A stretch of DNA of 7,484 nucleotides from an uncultured Lachnospiraceae bacterium (GCA_934320845.1 CAKRFU010000047.1:1-7484), one strand, 5' to 3'; numbered from the stretch's first letter, positions 1-5,102 are shown. Translations and numbers: made by a program. Notes: a model not told the origin generated them from the sequence alone.

Positions 1-95
1 AATGCTGGCATCTATCATCTATAATTATGGCAAATTTTGTGATGATTTTAAATCCACCCTGAAACTAGGCGCTTACATCTTATCCCTCCCTTCCT

Positions 96-138
96 CTAAA
101 AATGGGCATAATAATAGCAGCGGGGTTCCCGCTGCTAT
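96..138 (-). terminator. Hairpin downstream of the 273-aa gene, probable terminator
   Basis: A perfect inverted repeat lies directly after the stop codon of the minus-strand gene at 146-967. The arms ATAGCAGCGGG (114-124) and CCCGCTGCTAT (128-138) enclose a 3-nt loop. Read on the minus strand, the hairpin is followed by TATTATG and then, about 10 nt on, by a run of five T. The T-tract is therefore displaced from the stem and the terminator is not canonical, but the stem is GC-rich and correctly placed. Bases 1-95 show no gene or other feature I can support. Confidence 0.6.
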
Positions 139-145
139 GTATAAA

Positions 146-967
146 TTATTTCAAATCTCCATTATGTCTTTTTATACCATTTATTGAGACCATAAATGCT
201 GTGGCATCTAGTTCATCAATCCATTTTTTTTGAATACGCATGCTTTCTCCATAAATACATGAATAGTCTTTTTTCATCTGTTGAAGTATCTCTCTAACGC
301 TTTTTTTAAAATCAATTTGAGATAAAACTAACTGCCACAACCACTCTACATCCACATTCTCATATCTATCTGATGTAATAACCGAATCTGGCCATTTTTG
401 AAATACCCCTGGATGCTCTAACATCTGTTTTTTTCGATAATTTATCCACTCAATAAATTTTGCATCTGTCATATGGTGCATATAATTTCTTGCACTATTC
501 ATCTCATTTAAAAGTTCATTCATATCTTGCGACAATACATCTAATTCTGGCAGTTCCACCTTCTTTTCATCTTTAAGTTTTTTATATTCATATCTAAATC
601 TCCAATATGAAACCCCACCTTTTTTTGTACGATCCCCTAGTAGATTTAATAATTGAGATTGAACATTAGATATCTTATCCTCTATAGACTTGTACTCTAA
701 ATAGTCTATCCTATAACTACTATGCTTTAGCTTGTAATTATCCATTTTGATTGCATTCATAATCTCATTGCGCATGTTTGAATCATCAATTTTTGAAATT
801 TCACTCCCTTGAATATCACATAATTTGGCTTGAGTCATATCAATTAATTCATCATAATATGCACAATATCTATAAAAATGCTTGTCTACTAACTCAATTG
901 TTAAATTTAATAATTCTATCAGCTGCTCTTTAGTTTGAAAATCAAATTTTTTAGGATTCTTTGACAT
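146..967 (-). CDS. Uncharacterised charged helical protein with a possible HEPN motif
   Basis: This is a 273-residue soluble protein, rich in Lys, Glu, Asp and Asn, with no signal peptide or membrane segment. I do not recognise the family. It looks mostly alpha-helical, with likely coiled-coil stretches around residues 15-30, 60-110 and 140-160. Residues 160-165 read RNYMHH inside the helical context LNEMNSARNYMHHMTD, which fits the RN-x3-H (RX4H) catalytic signature of HEPN ribonucleases. Motif and helical context are all I can see, and such short motifs also occur by chance. The ATG at 967 is preceded by GGTGGTG (973-979) and by a good promoter. No antitoxin-like gene is adjacent: the gene stands alone between its own promoter and a hairpin. 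If it is HEPN, an RNA-cleaving role in defence or toxicity would be expected (inference). Coding status is secure; function is open. Confidence 0.8.
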   Translation of the reverse strand: MSKNPKKFDFQTKEQLIELLNLTIELVDKHFYRYCAYYDELIDMTQAKLCDIQGSEISKIDDSNMRNEIMNAIKMDNYKLKHSSYRIDYLEYKSIEDKISNVQSQLLNLLGDRTKKGGVSYWRFRYEYKKLKDEKKVELPELDVLSQDMNELLNEMNSARNYMHHMTDAKFIEWINYRKKQMLEHPGVFQKWPDSVITSDRYENVDVEWLWQLVLSQIDFKKSVREILQQMKKDYSCIYGESMRIQKKWIDELDATAFMVSINGIKRHNGDLK

Positions 968-990
968 TTTTTCACCACCATTCTCGTAAT
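961..990 (+). promoter_or_regulatory. Possible plus-strand promoter diverging from the 273-aa gene
   Basis: TTGACA (961-966) is followed after 18 bp by CGTAAT (985-990), a 4/6 match to the -10 consensus. It overlaps the start codon and RBS of the minus-strand gene. Alone it is weak evidence, but a plus-strand terminator lies about 160 bp downstream with no plus-strand gene between, so something may be transcribed here. Confidence 0.3.
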
Positions 991-996
991 AATTAC

Positions 997-1025
997 ATTA
1001 TATGTATGAACGCCCATCCACACAA
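997..1025 (-). promoter_or_regulatory. Promoter of the 273-aa gene, with inverted repeat over the -35
   Basis: On the minus strand a perfect -10 TATAAT occupies 1002-997 and a weak -35 TTGTGT occupies 1025-1020, with a 17-bp spacer. The predicted transcription start is about 23 nt upstream of the ATG at 967. A perfect 7-bp inverted repeat (GCCCATC 1012-1018, GATGGGC 1026-1032) brackets the -35 hexamer, so it could be an operator as well as a hairpin in plus-strand RNA. Confidence 0.55.
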
Positions 1026-1172
1026 GATGGGCATGAAGCAGAAAAGTGAGCTGACTTCTACCTATAAGGATTGCAGAAGAAGGCTTTCTTTGGTATTATT
1101 AGTTTGCGAGAAAAATAAGTCCAAAGACCTTCTTTGGCAAGGGAATTAGTCAGAGTTAATCTCTGGCTTTTT
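998..1172 (+). ncRNA. Candidate small structured RNA
   Basis: This gene-free interval carries a series of plus-strand hairpins ending in a rho-independent terminator. They are GCCCATC/GATGGGC (1012-1018 with 1026-1032), CCAAAGA/TCTTTGG with a 3-nt loop (1121-1127 with 1131-1137), and the terminator stem at 1149-1167. A further TCTTTGG copy at 1087-1093 can also pair with 1121-1127, which would give two mutually exclusive folds. The only open frame across it (961-1149) has no convincing RBS and an implausible composition. I know no Rfam family that this matches. It may be a small RNA or a leader left over from a lost gene. Confidence 0.3.
1149..1172 (+). terminator. Rho-independent terminator, plus strand
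   Basis: GTCAGAG (1149-1155), loop TTAAT, CTCTGGC (1161-1167), then TTTTT. The stem is seven bp with one G-T pair, followed directly by a T-run on the plus strand. The minus-strand orientation lacks a T-run, so this terminates plus-strand transcription although no plus-strand gene is visible upstream. Confidence 0.65.
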
Positions 1173-1173
1173 C

Positions 1174-1199
1174 TATGTAAAGAGCAATGCTCTTACATA
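1174..1199. repeat. Dyad immediately downstream of the tyrosine recombinase
   Basis: TATGTAA (1174-1180) pairs with TTACATA (1193-1199), and GAGCA (1182-1186) with TGCTC (1188-1192), with one bulged A at 1181. It begins 3 bp beyond the recombinase stop codon. Neither strand has a T-run directly after it, so it is not a clear terminator. Its ATGTAAAG core also occurs upstream of the same gene (2079-2086). Confidence 0.4.
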
Positions 1200-1202
1200 C
1201 TA

Positions 1203-2027
1203 TTATTTAATTTTTTCTACTCCAAGAGCCTTATATAATGGATTCAGCTGTTCTTTCACTGCATTTGCAATTTTTTCAATATTCAAGCGTTCTATCATAC
1301 CATTGCTCTGTATACCAACAGAACTTGCTCTATTAACAGAACTGAGCATAGCTTCTATTTCAGTTTTCCCATACACAGAGGGAACAATCTTTCTACATCT
1401 GACTGTTAGAATAGCTGAAGAATAATCATCCGAAAGGATTCCTTCTCTGTGTAAATATCGCAACAGTTGCCGCATGGTGGCCGTGACGCTTTTTAATGTT
1501 GGCAGCTGCTTGCTGGTTGCAAGCCATTTCATAAATCCCTGTACGATTGGCGGAGATATGCTTGAAATATCTGATATCTTGGAAAGCTGAAGGTATTTCG
1601 AAAAGTGGTTCAGTGTGTATATATCCCGATTTATCGTAGAAAGAGCAAAGTCATGAGACTTTCTTTCATTTAGGAAATCAGAAAATACGCTCATATATGA
1701 TTCTCCAAAATAACATGGCCAATAGGTTTTCTTTCGATATAAACTAATACCTTCTGCACAATTAATGAGGATAAAAATAGCCCGTTTGCGACGTCTATCC
1801 ACTGGTCGAAGATTAGCATACCCTTTTGCTGAAGATATGCCATAAATTTCTTCCAAAAACATAATACCGCTTTCCTTACTAAAGAAAAGATCGTGCTCGG
1901 AAAGATATCTTTTTAAAGCATTCCACGTGTAAGAGAGCTGCTGGATATACTCTGCAGTAATGCCATCAGCTTCTAGAGACTGAGATACAGTCTCTATTAA
2001 TTCTGTTATTGTTGGTTGTTGATTCAT
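1203..2027 (-). pseudogene. Truncated tyrosine recombinase lacking the catalytic domain
   Basis: The start is the ATG at 2027, because AAGGAGG (2033-2039) lies 5 nt before it; the upstream in-frame ATG at 2042 would put the RBS inside the gene. The product is 274 residues. The N-terminal part and the SAM-like core-binding domain (about residues 105-220, with FSDFLNERK, STINRDIYTLNHFSKYL and VTATMRQLLRYLHREGIL) match phage-integrase-type recombinases. The linker leading into the catalytic domain is present (YGKTEIEAMLSSVNRASSVG). At that point a normal family member continues for roughly 170 more residues carrying the Arg-His-Arg-Tyr catalytic set. Here it switches to about 36 residues (from IQSNGMIERL to the end) with no such motifs. 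It should bind DNA at most and cannot recombine. The tail looks like the 3' end of another gene joined by an in-frame deletion. Confidence 0.75.
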
Positions 2028-2032
2028 AGTTT

Positions 2033-2039
2033 CCTCCTT
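2033..2039 (-). promoter_or_regulatory. Start-deciding RBS of the tyrosine recombinase
   Basis: AAGGAGG with 5-nt spacing to the ATG at 2027. It lies between two in-frame ATGs and selects the downstream one. Confidence 0.8.
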
Positions 2040-2075
2040 CATTAGGTTGATTTTGCAACTCTAATTTTAGAGGAT

Positions 2076-2143
2076 AAAATGTAAAGTTAATAAGAACATT
2101 TTTGATGCAATTCAAGTGATAATAAACACTTACTTTACATTTT
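2076..2143. repeat. 12-bp perfect inverted repeat upstream of the recombinase
   Basis: AAAATGTAAAGT (2076-2087) and ACTTTACATTTT (2132-2143) are exact inverted copies separated by 44 bp. They lie just upstream of the recombinase start. Paired binding sites at this place are compatible with arm- or core-type sites of the recombinase or with an operator. A weak minus-strand promoter may lie between them (TTGAAT, 17 bp, TATTAA), but I am not confident of it. Confidence 0.45.
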
Positions 2144-2169
2144 GCCTAACTTTCCATTTCACATACGCT

Positions 2170-2198
2170 TTGACAATGCTTATTATAGCGTAGATAAA
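2170..2198 (+). promoter_or_regulatory. Plus-strand promoter of a structured leader RNA
   Basis: A perfect -35 TTGACA (2170-2175), 17-bp spacer and GATAAA (2193-2198, 4/6 match) point into the gene-free interval 2205-2465. A 7-bp inverted repeat, ACGCTTT (2165-2171) and AAAGCGT (2196-2202), brackets both hexamers and could be an operator. Confidence 0.45.
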
Positions 2199-2256
2199 GC
2201 GTTTTTGCATAAGAAAGTATCTATTAAGGCATCTTCAACTCCTAAAATGAAATTTT

Positions 2257-2288
2257 AAATTCCACTGCCCTACAGGGCGGTAGAATTT
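2257..2288. terminator. Strong hairpin, possible terminator of the minus-strand recombinase remnant
   Basis: The arms 2257-2270 and 2275-2288 pair at 13 of 14 positions (one C-A mismatch, one G-T wobble) around a TACA loop. On the minus strand it is followed by AAAATTTCATTTT, a T-rich but not continuous tract. It could end transcripts coming from the serine recombinase remnant; on the plus strand there is no T-run. Confidence 0.4.
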
Positions 2289-2328
2289 AGTCCTGCACAG
2301 TAGATATTTACTCTTTCATACATCAGTG
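2258..2328 (+). repeat. Left copy of a structured repeat (pair with 7401-7472)
   Basis: Aligned without gaps to 7401-7463, it shares AATTCC, the GAATT closing the stem, CTGCACA at exactly the same distance (35 nt from the first base), and TTTA-n-TCTTTCATA. After a one-base offset a further CAT-rich block matches. The stem-closing bases are kept while the loop region differs, so the shared feature is partly structural. Confidence 0.5.
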
Positions 2329-2372
2329 TTATTGTAAAAGTTCCTTCTGACAGCAGTAGAAGGAGACCAGCT

Positions 2373-2390
2373 ATGAAAAGTCAACCATAA
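2373..2390 (+). CDS. Five-residue leader-type reading frame MKSQP
   Basis: The frame is ATG AAA AGT CAA CCA TAA. It has a good RBS, AAGGAG (2360-2365), 7 nt before the ATG, but the RBS is the 3' arm of a perfect 7-bp hairpin (2342-2364). It may be a leader peptide, or the first codons of a gene destroyed by the neighbouring rearrangement. Translation is not demonstrable from sequence. Confidence 0.25.
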   Translation: MKSQP

Positions 2391-2444
2391 ATTAGCAAAA
2401 AATTTCTTTTTCATATCGGTGGTAAAAAAGGGTAACTTTAATAG

Positions 2445-2465
2445 AGCTCCCTTAGGGTGCTTTTT
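2445..2465 (+). terminator. Rho-independent terminator, plus strand
   Basis: AGC-T-CCC (2445-2451), loop TTA, GGG-T-GCT (2455-2461), with one T-T mismatch in the stem, followed by further T residues giving TTTTT (2461-2465). It ends the putative plus-strand leader RNA 5' of the serine recombinase remnant. Confidence 0.5.
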
Positions 2466-2476
2466 CAAAATCTATC

Positions 2477-2531
2477 GATATTGGTATACAGACCTCTTAA
2501 AAGTCTGCCAGCAGACTTTGAAAACCGATAT
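2477..2531. repeat. Nested inverted repeat at the broken end of the serine recombinase
   Basis: The inner palindrome AAAGTCTGC (2500-2508) and GCAGACTTT (2511-2519) is perfect with a 2-bp centre. The outer arms GATATTGGT (2477-2485) and ACCGATATC (2523-2531) pair over 9 bp with one G-T. The stop codon of the truncated recombinase (2497-2499) lies inside it. It may be an element end or a deletion junction. Confidence 0.5.
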
Positions 2532-2922
2532 CAATATCAGCCGTTTTCCCGATATAATCCTTACTGTCATAATGTTCCGCAATAGAGATAAAACGAATAC
2601 CCATAAATGGGAAAATCTGCTCCATGTAAGTACCTAATTCAATGTAATCCCTTGAGAACCGTGACAGGTCTTTCACAATGACACATTTGATTTCATTCTG
2701 CTTTATTTTTTCAAGCATAGTCTGCATCCCCAGCCTGTTCATTGTTATTCCTGAGACTCCATCATCATAAAATTCGCAATATTCATAACAGGAAAGCTCC
2801 GAATGCTCTAAAATATATCTCTTTATCAACAGTCTCTGATTTGTAATACTGTTACTTTCCACCTTAATGTCATCATCCTCCATTGAAAGACGGTAGTATC
2901 CTGCAATTATATTCTTAGGCAT
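2497..2922 (-). pseudogene. Serine recombinase, catalytic domain only (C-terminally truncated)
   Basis: The product is 141 residues from the ATG at 2922, chosen because AGAGGTGA precedes it by about 5 nt; an upstream in-frame ATG at 2943 adds seven residues. This is the resolvase/invertase N-terminal catalytic domain. It contains YYRLS with the presumed nucleophile Ser13, YDDGVSG, and the active-site helix KDLSRFSRDY with its Asp and two Arg residues. Large serine recombinases of this kind normally run to about 500 residues, with a recombinase domain, a zinc ribbon and a coiled coil. Here the frame stops just after GFQSLLADF, where the family continues towards the long E helix and DNA-binding domains. 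The start overlaps the end of the upstream recombinase remnant, as is usual in tandem recombinase operons. Without DNA-binding domains it is unlikely to recombine anything. Confidence 0.85.
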
Positions 2923-3574
2923 CACATTCACCTCTGGCTTCATTTTTAAACCGGAACTGGATATCTATCACTCCATCCGATGAAACAGTAATCTTCTCTA
3001 TCAAAGACTCTATTAGCTGAATATTTAGTTTTTTACATCCTTGTGCTTTTTGCAGAGAACGTAAAAACTTATTCTGTTCCTCTGCCTTTATTTCACTTTT
3101 TCTTATTTTCCGCTTTAATTCCTCCATTCTTTTCTCGCAGAAAATTTCATACTCAGATCTGTTTTCCCGAAAAGAAGAATACTCCTGATTGCTTACACAG
3201 CCCTCTTTATACTGCATATACAAAGCTGCGGCCTGCGCACTGAGTTTCTGTTTTTCCTGCATGATTTTATTTTGTTCTTCAAGATAAGCCGCTTTCATTT
3301 TTTCACATTCTAAATCGTTCATAGCAGTCAGAGCCTTGGAAGAAAGATTCTGTTCTTTCAAAATCTGTTTCATCTGCTCTAAACAACAACGTTCAATCTG
3401 TTCTTCTTTTATGTATTTTTTAGAACATCTCCTCCCATCAATATAATAAGCTCTCCAGCAATAATCCGAATAACTCTTTTTTTCATTCACTCTGCTCTGA
3501 TAATATGTTGCGTGCATCTTACCACCGCAGTTTCCACAATAACGAAGCCGAACGACTACTGAGAAAATATAAAA
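2915..3574 (-). pseudogene. Serine recombinase, C-terminal half only (N-terminally truncated)
   Basis: Recognisable homology starts near the phrase YIFSVVVRLRYCGNCGGKM. The frame stays open upstream to an ATG at 3748, but that part (58 residues) does not resemble a recombinase. Seen in order: a recombinase zinc beta-ribbon with two Cys pairs (CGNC, then YCWRAYYIDGRRC), a long charged coiled coil of about 110 residues, and a terminal segment LIESLIEKITVSSDGVIDIQFRF typical of the end of clostridial large serine recombinases. The catalytic domain and the central recombinase domain are missing. Its stop codon overlaps the start of the next recombinase remnant by a few bases, so the two were once adjacent genes in a tandem recombinase module. 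Coding of the fragment itself is clear; it is very probably non-functional. Confidence 0.85.
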
Positions 3575-3710
3575 GAAACAGGCGCAGGCTGTGTCATTCC
3601 GGAGTCCGTCAAGCATCGACCATCTCTGTAAATGCATGAGCATGCTGGTTTTGATGCGCAGAAAAGAGCAGACCAATCTGTTCCGCGAGATTGCAGAAAT
3701 ATTTGCATAA
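3573..3710 (+). pseudogene. Possible 3' end of a lost plus-strand gene
   Basis: This 45-codon open stretch ends at TAA 3708-3710 and finishes LVLMRRKEQTNLFREIAEIFA. It overlaps the part of the minus-strand frame that does not look like recombinase. Its codons (many C- or G-ending) and composition look protein-like, and a strong terminator hairpin starts 4 nt after the stop, as expected at a real gene end. No start or RBS is visible because the upstream part is replaced by recombinase sequence. I do not recognise the protein. Confidence 0.3.
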
Positions 3711-3713
3711 GAA

Positions 3714-3757
3714 AACCGATGGTTTTGACTACGATTAGTCCATACCATCGGTTCTTT
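3714..3757. terminator. Bidirectional terminator hairpin
   Basis: AACCGATGGT (3714-3723) pairs perfectly with ACCATCGGTT (3744-3753). Inside it GACTA (3727-3731) pairs with TAGTC (3736-3740) around a CGAT loop. The plus side continues CTTTTG, and the minus side continues TTCTTATG after the stem's own TT. It suits both the minus-strand fragment ending at 3760 and the plus-strand fragment ending at 3710. Confidence 0.65.
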
Positions 3758-3759
3758 TG

Positions 3760-3942
3760 TTACAAGTTTACCTCTGAACAGTAACAGGTTTCTTCTTTTC
3801 CCTTTGCCTTTAGTGGCATAGGCTTTTCTGTATCTCCTCCAGCAACCTTTGCTTTCATCACCTCCAGCTTCGCCTTCAGGGACACTCTTTCTGCAGGTGC
3901 ATCTGCATACTGTCTGATGCCCTTATCCTGCCCTGTACCCAC
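3760..3942 (-). pseudogene. C-terminal fragment of a mobile-element accessory protein
   Basis: The open frame is about 60 residues from an arbitrary GTG; in fact it is open from about 4000, giving an upstream part DVKPSGIFTEKTVGTGQ. The core VSLKAKLEVMKAKVAGGDTEKPMPLKAKGKEE is a highly charged Lys/Glu/Ala tail. Tails of this style close accessory proteins of Lachnospiraceae conjugative elements (general impression, not a database result). No RBS or credible start is present, and the frame upstream is closed by stops, so this looks like the 3' end of a decayed gene. The bidirectional terminator follows immediately. Confidence 0.45.
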
Positions 3943-4037
3943 TGTTTTCTCTGTGAATATTCCGGATGGTTTTACATCAGCTGCCCGGTGATATGGAAAT
4001 CACTTTTTAGATCCGTTTTTGTGCATACCGAATCATA

Positions 4038-4114
4038 ATTTCTGTTGAGACATTGGTAAAGACTGCTACGCACCACAGATGCGGCAAGGTCTTGACCAAT
4101 ATCCCAACAGAAAT
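4038..4114. repeat. Imperfect 26-bp inverted repeat
   Basis: The left arm 4038-4063 and right arm 4089-4114 match at 23 of 26 positions when one is reverse-complemented. The shared cores are ATTTCTGTTG, ATTGGT and AAGAC. The 25-nt centre can extend the stem (CGCA with TGCG, TGC with GCA). There is no adjacent T-run, so it is not a terminator. It may be a miniature mobile element or a folded regulatory site. Confidence 0.5.
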
Positions 4115-4141
4115 GGATAAGTTATCAAGCACAAAATAGAC

Positions 4142-4192
4142 GATTTCCAAGTACCGGAACTCTGATTTCCAAATTTCCGGAAGTACGATTTC
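4142..4192. repeat. Short tandem direct repeat
   Basis: Two copies of a 22-23-bp unit begin GATTTCCAA and contain CCGGAA (4142-4163, 4164-4186), followed by a third partial copy GATTTC (4187-4192). The copies differ at a few positions. Confidence 0.45.
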
Positions 4193-4207
4193 ATCGCACA
4201 AGAATAT

Positions 4208-4348
4208 TCACTCTGCAAGCGAAATATTCTTCGCCGGACGGTCTGCGACCTCTTTTTCGTTCTTTGGAGCTTCCGGCTCATCATCCATATCAATTCCGTC
4301 ATTACCCTTTTCATCCATGTTAAGCAGGGCATGTAATAAATACCTCAT
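4208..4348 (-). CDS. Small acidic protein, 46 aa, mobile-element remnant
   Basis: The ATG at 4348 is preceded by a good RBS, AAAGGAG (4353-4359), and the frame runs 46 codons to TGA at 4208-4210. After a hydrophobic N-terminus (MRYLLHALLN) the product is strongly acidic and Pro/Lys-rich (GIDMDDEPEAPKNEKEVADRPAKNISLAE). I do not recognise it. It could be a complete small protein, or the 5' end of a longer gene that now stops early: downstream in the same frame, after the stop, another 64 codons stay open (to 4007). The strong RBS shows that translation was once selected here. A 25-bp dyad sits immediately upstream. Confidence 0.45.
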   Translation of the reverse strand: MRYLLHALLNMDEKGNDGIDMDDEPEAPKNEKEVADRPAKNISLAE

Positions 4349-4361
4349 AATTCTCCTTTCC

Positions 4362-4386
4362 GCTTTTGGACACCGTGTCCAAAAGC
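4362..4386. promoter_or_regulatory. 25-bp perfect dyad upstream of the small acidic frame
   Basis: GCTTTTGGACAC (4362-4373) and GTGTCCAAAAGC (4375-4386) are exact inverted copies around a single C. It lies 2 nt upstream of the RBS of the 46-aa frame and beyond the operon terminator. Neither side has a T-run directly after the stem, so an operator or a recombination-type site fits better than a terminator. Confidence 0.45.
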
Positions 4387-4387
4387 A

Positions 4388-4430
4388 ATAAAAAAGGGCA
4401 GCTACAAATCTCTCGACTTATAACTGCCCT
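4388..4430 (-). terminator. Rho-independent terminator of the helicase operon
   Basis: On the minus strand AGGGCAG (4430-4424) pairs with CTGCCCT (4401-4395), with an inner AAGTC/GATTT stem and a GAGA loop. It is followed by a run of T interrupted by one A. It lies 26 nt after the stop codon of the last gene of the operon. Confidence 0.85.
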
Positions 4431-4456
4431 AACGCTGTGCTACATTATTGATAATA

Positions 4457-5101
4457 TCAGTAAATATACCAACATTCATTTGTTGTATCCAATATGTTTT
4501 TAAAATCATAGAACTCTATTTTTTTATCCAATCCAATTTTATATGCTGCTGCAGTATCTAAACATATGTCTAAATGATTTAGCGGATGCATTCTCCCATT
4601 TTCATGTTCCGGGTCAATATCATATCGTATATATCCTAAATCATATTTTAATAAATGTGAAATAAGTAACCACATTTCTTTTGTGGTAAAGTCATCATCA
4701 TTTACCTCCGGCTCCATAATTATCTCAAAAATTGTTTCAAAATCCATCTCTTTTCGATTCATCTTCTCGAATGCTTCTATAAGAAACGACAACACCATTG
4801 GATTAATTACAGTTCCCGTAATATTATGATAAATTATAACATTATCTTGATTGCTGCTATCATCAATACAAAATGGAAACTGCATTGAAAACATTTTTCC
4901 TTCAAGTAAATAAAATATACGATTCATTTTATCAATTGAAATTTTTACCTTTTCGCTACGCTCATCTGTCAAAAAAATACTAACATCAAACATTCTAATA
5001 GTATATAATAATAAGAGAATTGCTTCCTCCCTTGTTCTTAATGGCTTTATTGACATCTCGGCAATCTGTTTACTCATTCTAAACGTAAGTTCTTTTCCCA
5101 T
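4457..5101 (-). CDS. Uncharacterised partner protein of the SF1 helicase
   Basis: This 214-residue soluble protein is one of three genes in a compact operon and the last to be translated. The ATG at 5101 starts one base after the helicase stop codon, with GGAG about 7 nt upstream inside the helicase gene, so translation is coupled. I do not recognise the family. Features seen: a helical N-terminus (residues 1-40), a beta-rich middle, helices around 103-155, and a polar C-terminal part with GYIRYDIDPEHENGRMHPLNHLDICLDTAAAYKIGL (about 156-191). The HPLNHLD group (His172, His176, Asp178) together with nearby Asp/Glu residues is the most likely conserved site, possibly metal- or nucleic-acid-binding (inference). 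There are no signal peptide or membrane segments. By position it could be the effector, sensor or nuclease partner of the helicase. Confidence 0.85.
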   Translation of the reverse strand: MGKELTFRMSKQIAEMSIKPLRTREEAILLLLYTIRMFDVSIFLTDERSEKVKISIDKMNRIFYLLEGKMFSMQFPFCIDDSSNQDNVIIYHNITGTVINPMVLSFLIEAFEKMNRKEMDFETIFEIIMEPEVNDDDFTTKEMWLLISHLLKYDLGYIRYDIDPEHENGRMHPLNHLDICLDTAAAYKIGLDKKIEFYDFKNILDTTNECWYIY

Positions 5102-5102
5102 C

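Larger units (their letters stand above)
2205..2465 (+). ncRNA. Candidate structured leader or small RNA
   Basis: From the promoter at 2170-2198 to a plus-strand terminator at 2445-2465 the sequence holds three hairpins and no sizeable gene. Hairpin 1 (2257-2270 with 2275-2288) has 13 of 14 positions paired around a TACA loop. Hairpin 2 (2342-2348 with 2358-2364) pairs TCCTTCT with AGAAGGA, which hides the RBS of a six-codon frame. Hairpin 3 is the terminator. This arrangement resembles an attenuating leader whose downstream gene has been lost to the serine recombinase insertion, or a free-standing small RNA. Confidence 0.35.
3943..4207 (-). other. Degenerate coding remnants, frame-disrupted
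   Basis: No intact gene is supported here. All three minus-strand frames hold protein-like stretches broken by stops: one reads SLYQCLNRNYDSVCTKTDLKSDFHITGQLM then stop (about 4057-3970), and another is open as a 64-codon frame (4007-4201) without an RBS. The third holds a stop-rich path leading into the fragment at 3760. The switching of frames suggests one or more decayed genes linking the small frame at 4208-4348 with the tail at 3760-3942. A long inverted repeat (4038-4114) and a short direct repeat (4142-4192) lie inside. Confidence 0.35.

Noticed and set aside
102..1034. ATGGGCAT occurring at 102-109 and 1027-1034, on both sides of the 273-aa gene
   Set aside because: Eight bases only, with no extension of the match in either direction; probably chance.
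961..1149. 62-codon plus-strand frame starting over the RBS of the 273-aa gene
   Set aside because: No RBS, odd composition, and the region is dominated by hairpins; treated as non-coding.
4038..4114. Integron attC site
   Set aside because: The AAC and GTT core triplets are in the wrong order for attC arms, and no integron integrase or cassette array is present.
4142..4192. CRISPR-like array
   Set aside because: The copies are contiguous without spacers and only two complete units exist, with no cas genes.
4066..4332. 88-codon minus-strand frame
   Set aside because: No RBS and a low-quality Arg/Trp/Cys-rich composition; it overlaps the better supported 46-aa frame, which has a strong RBS.
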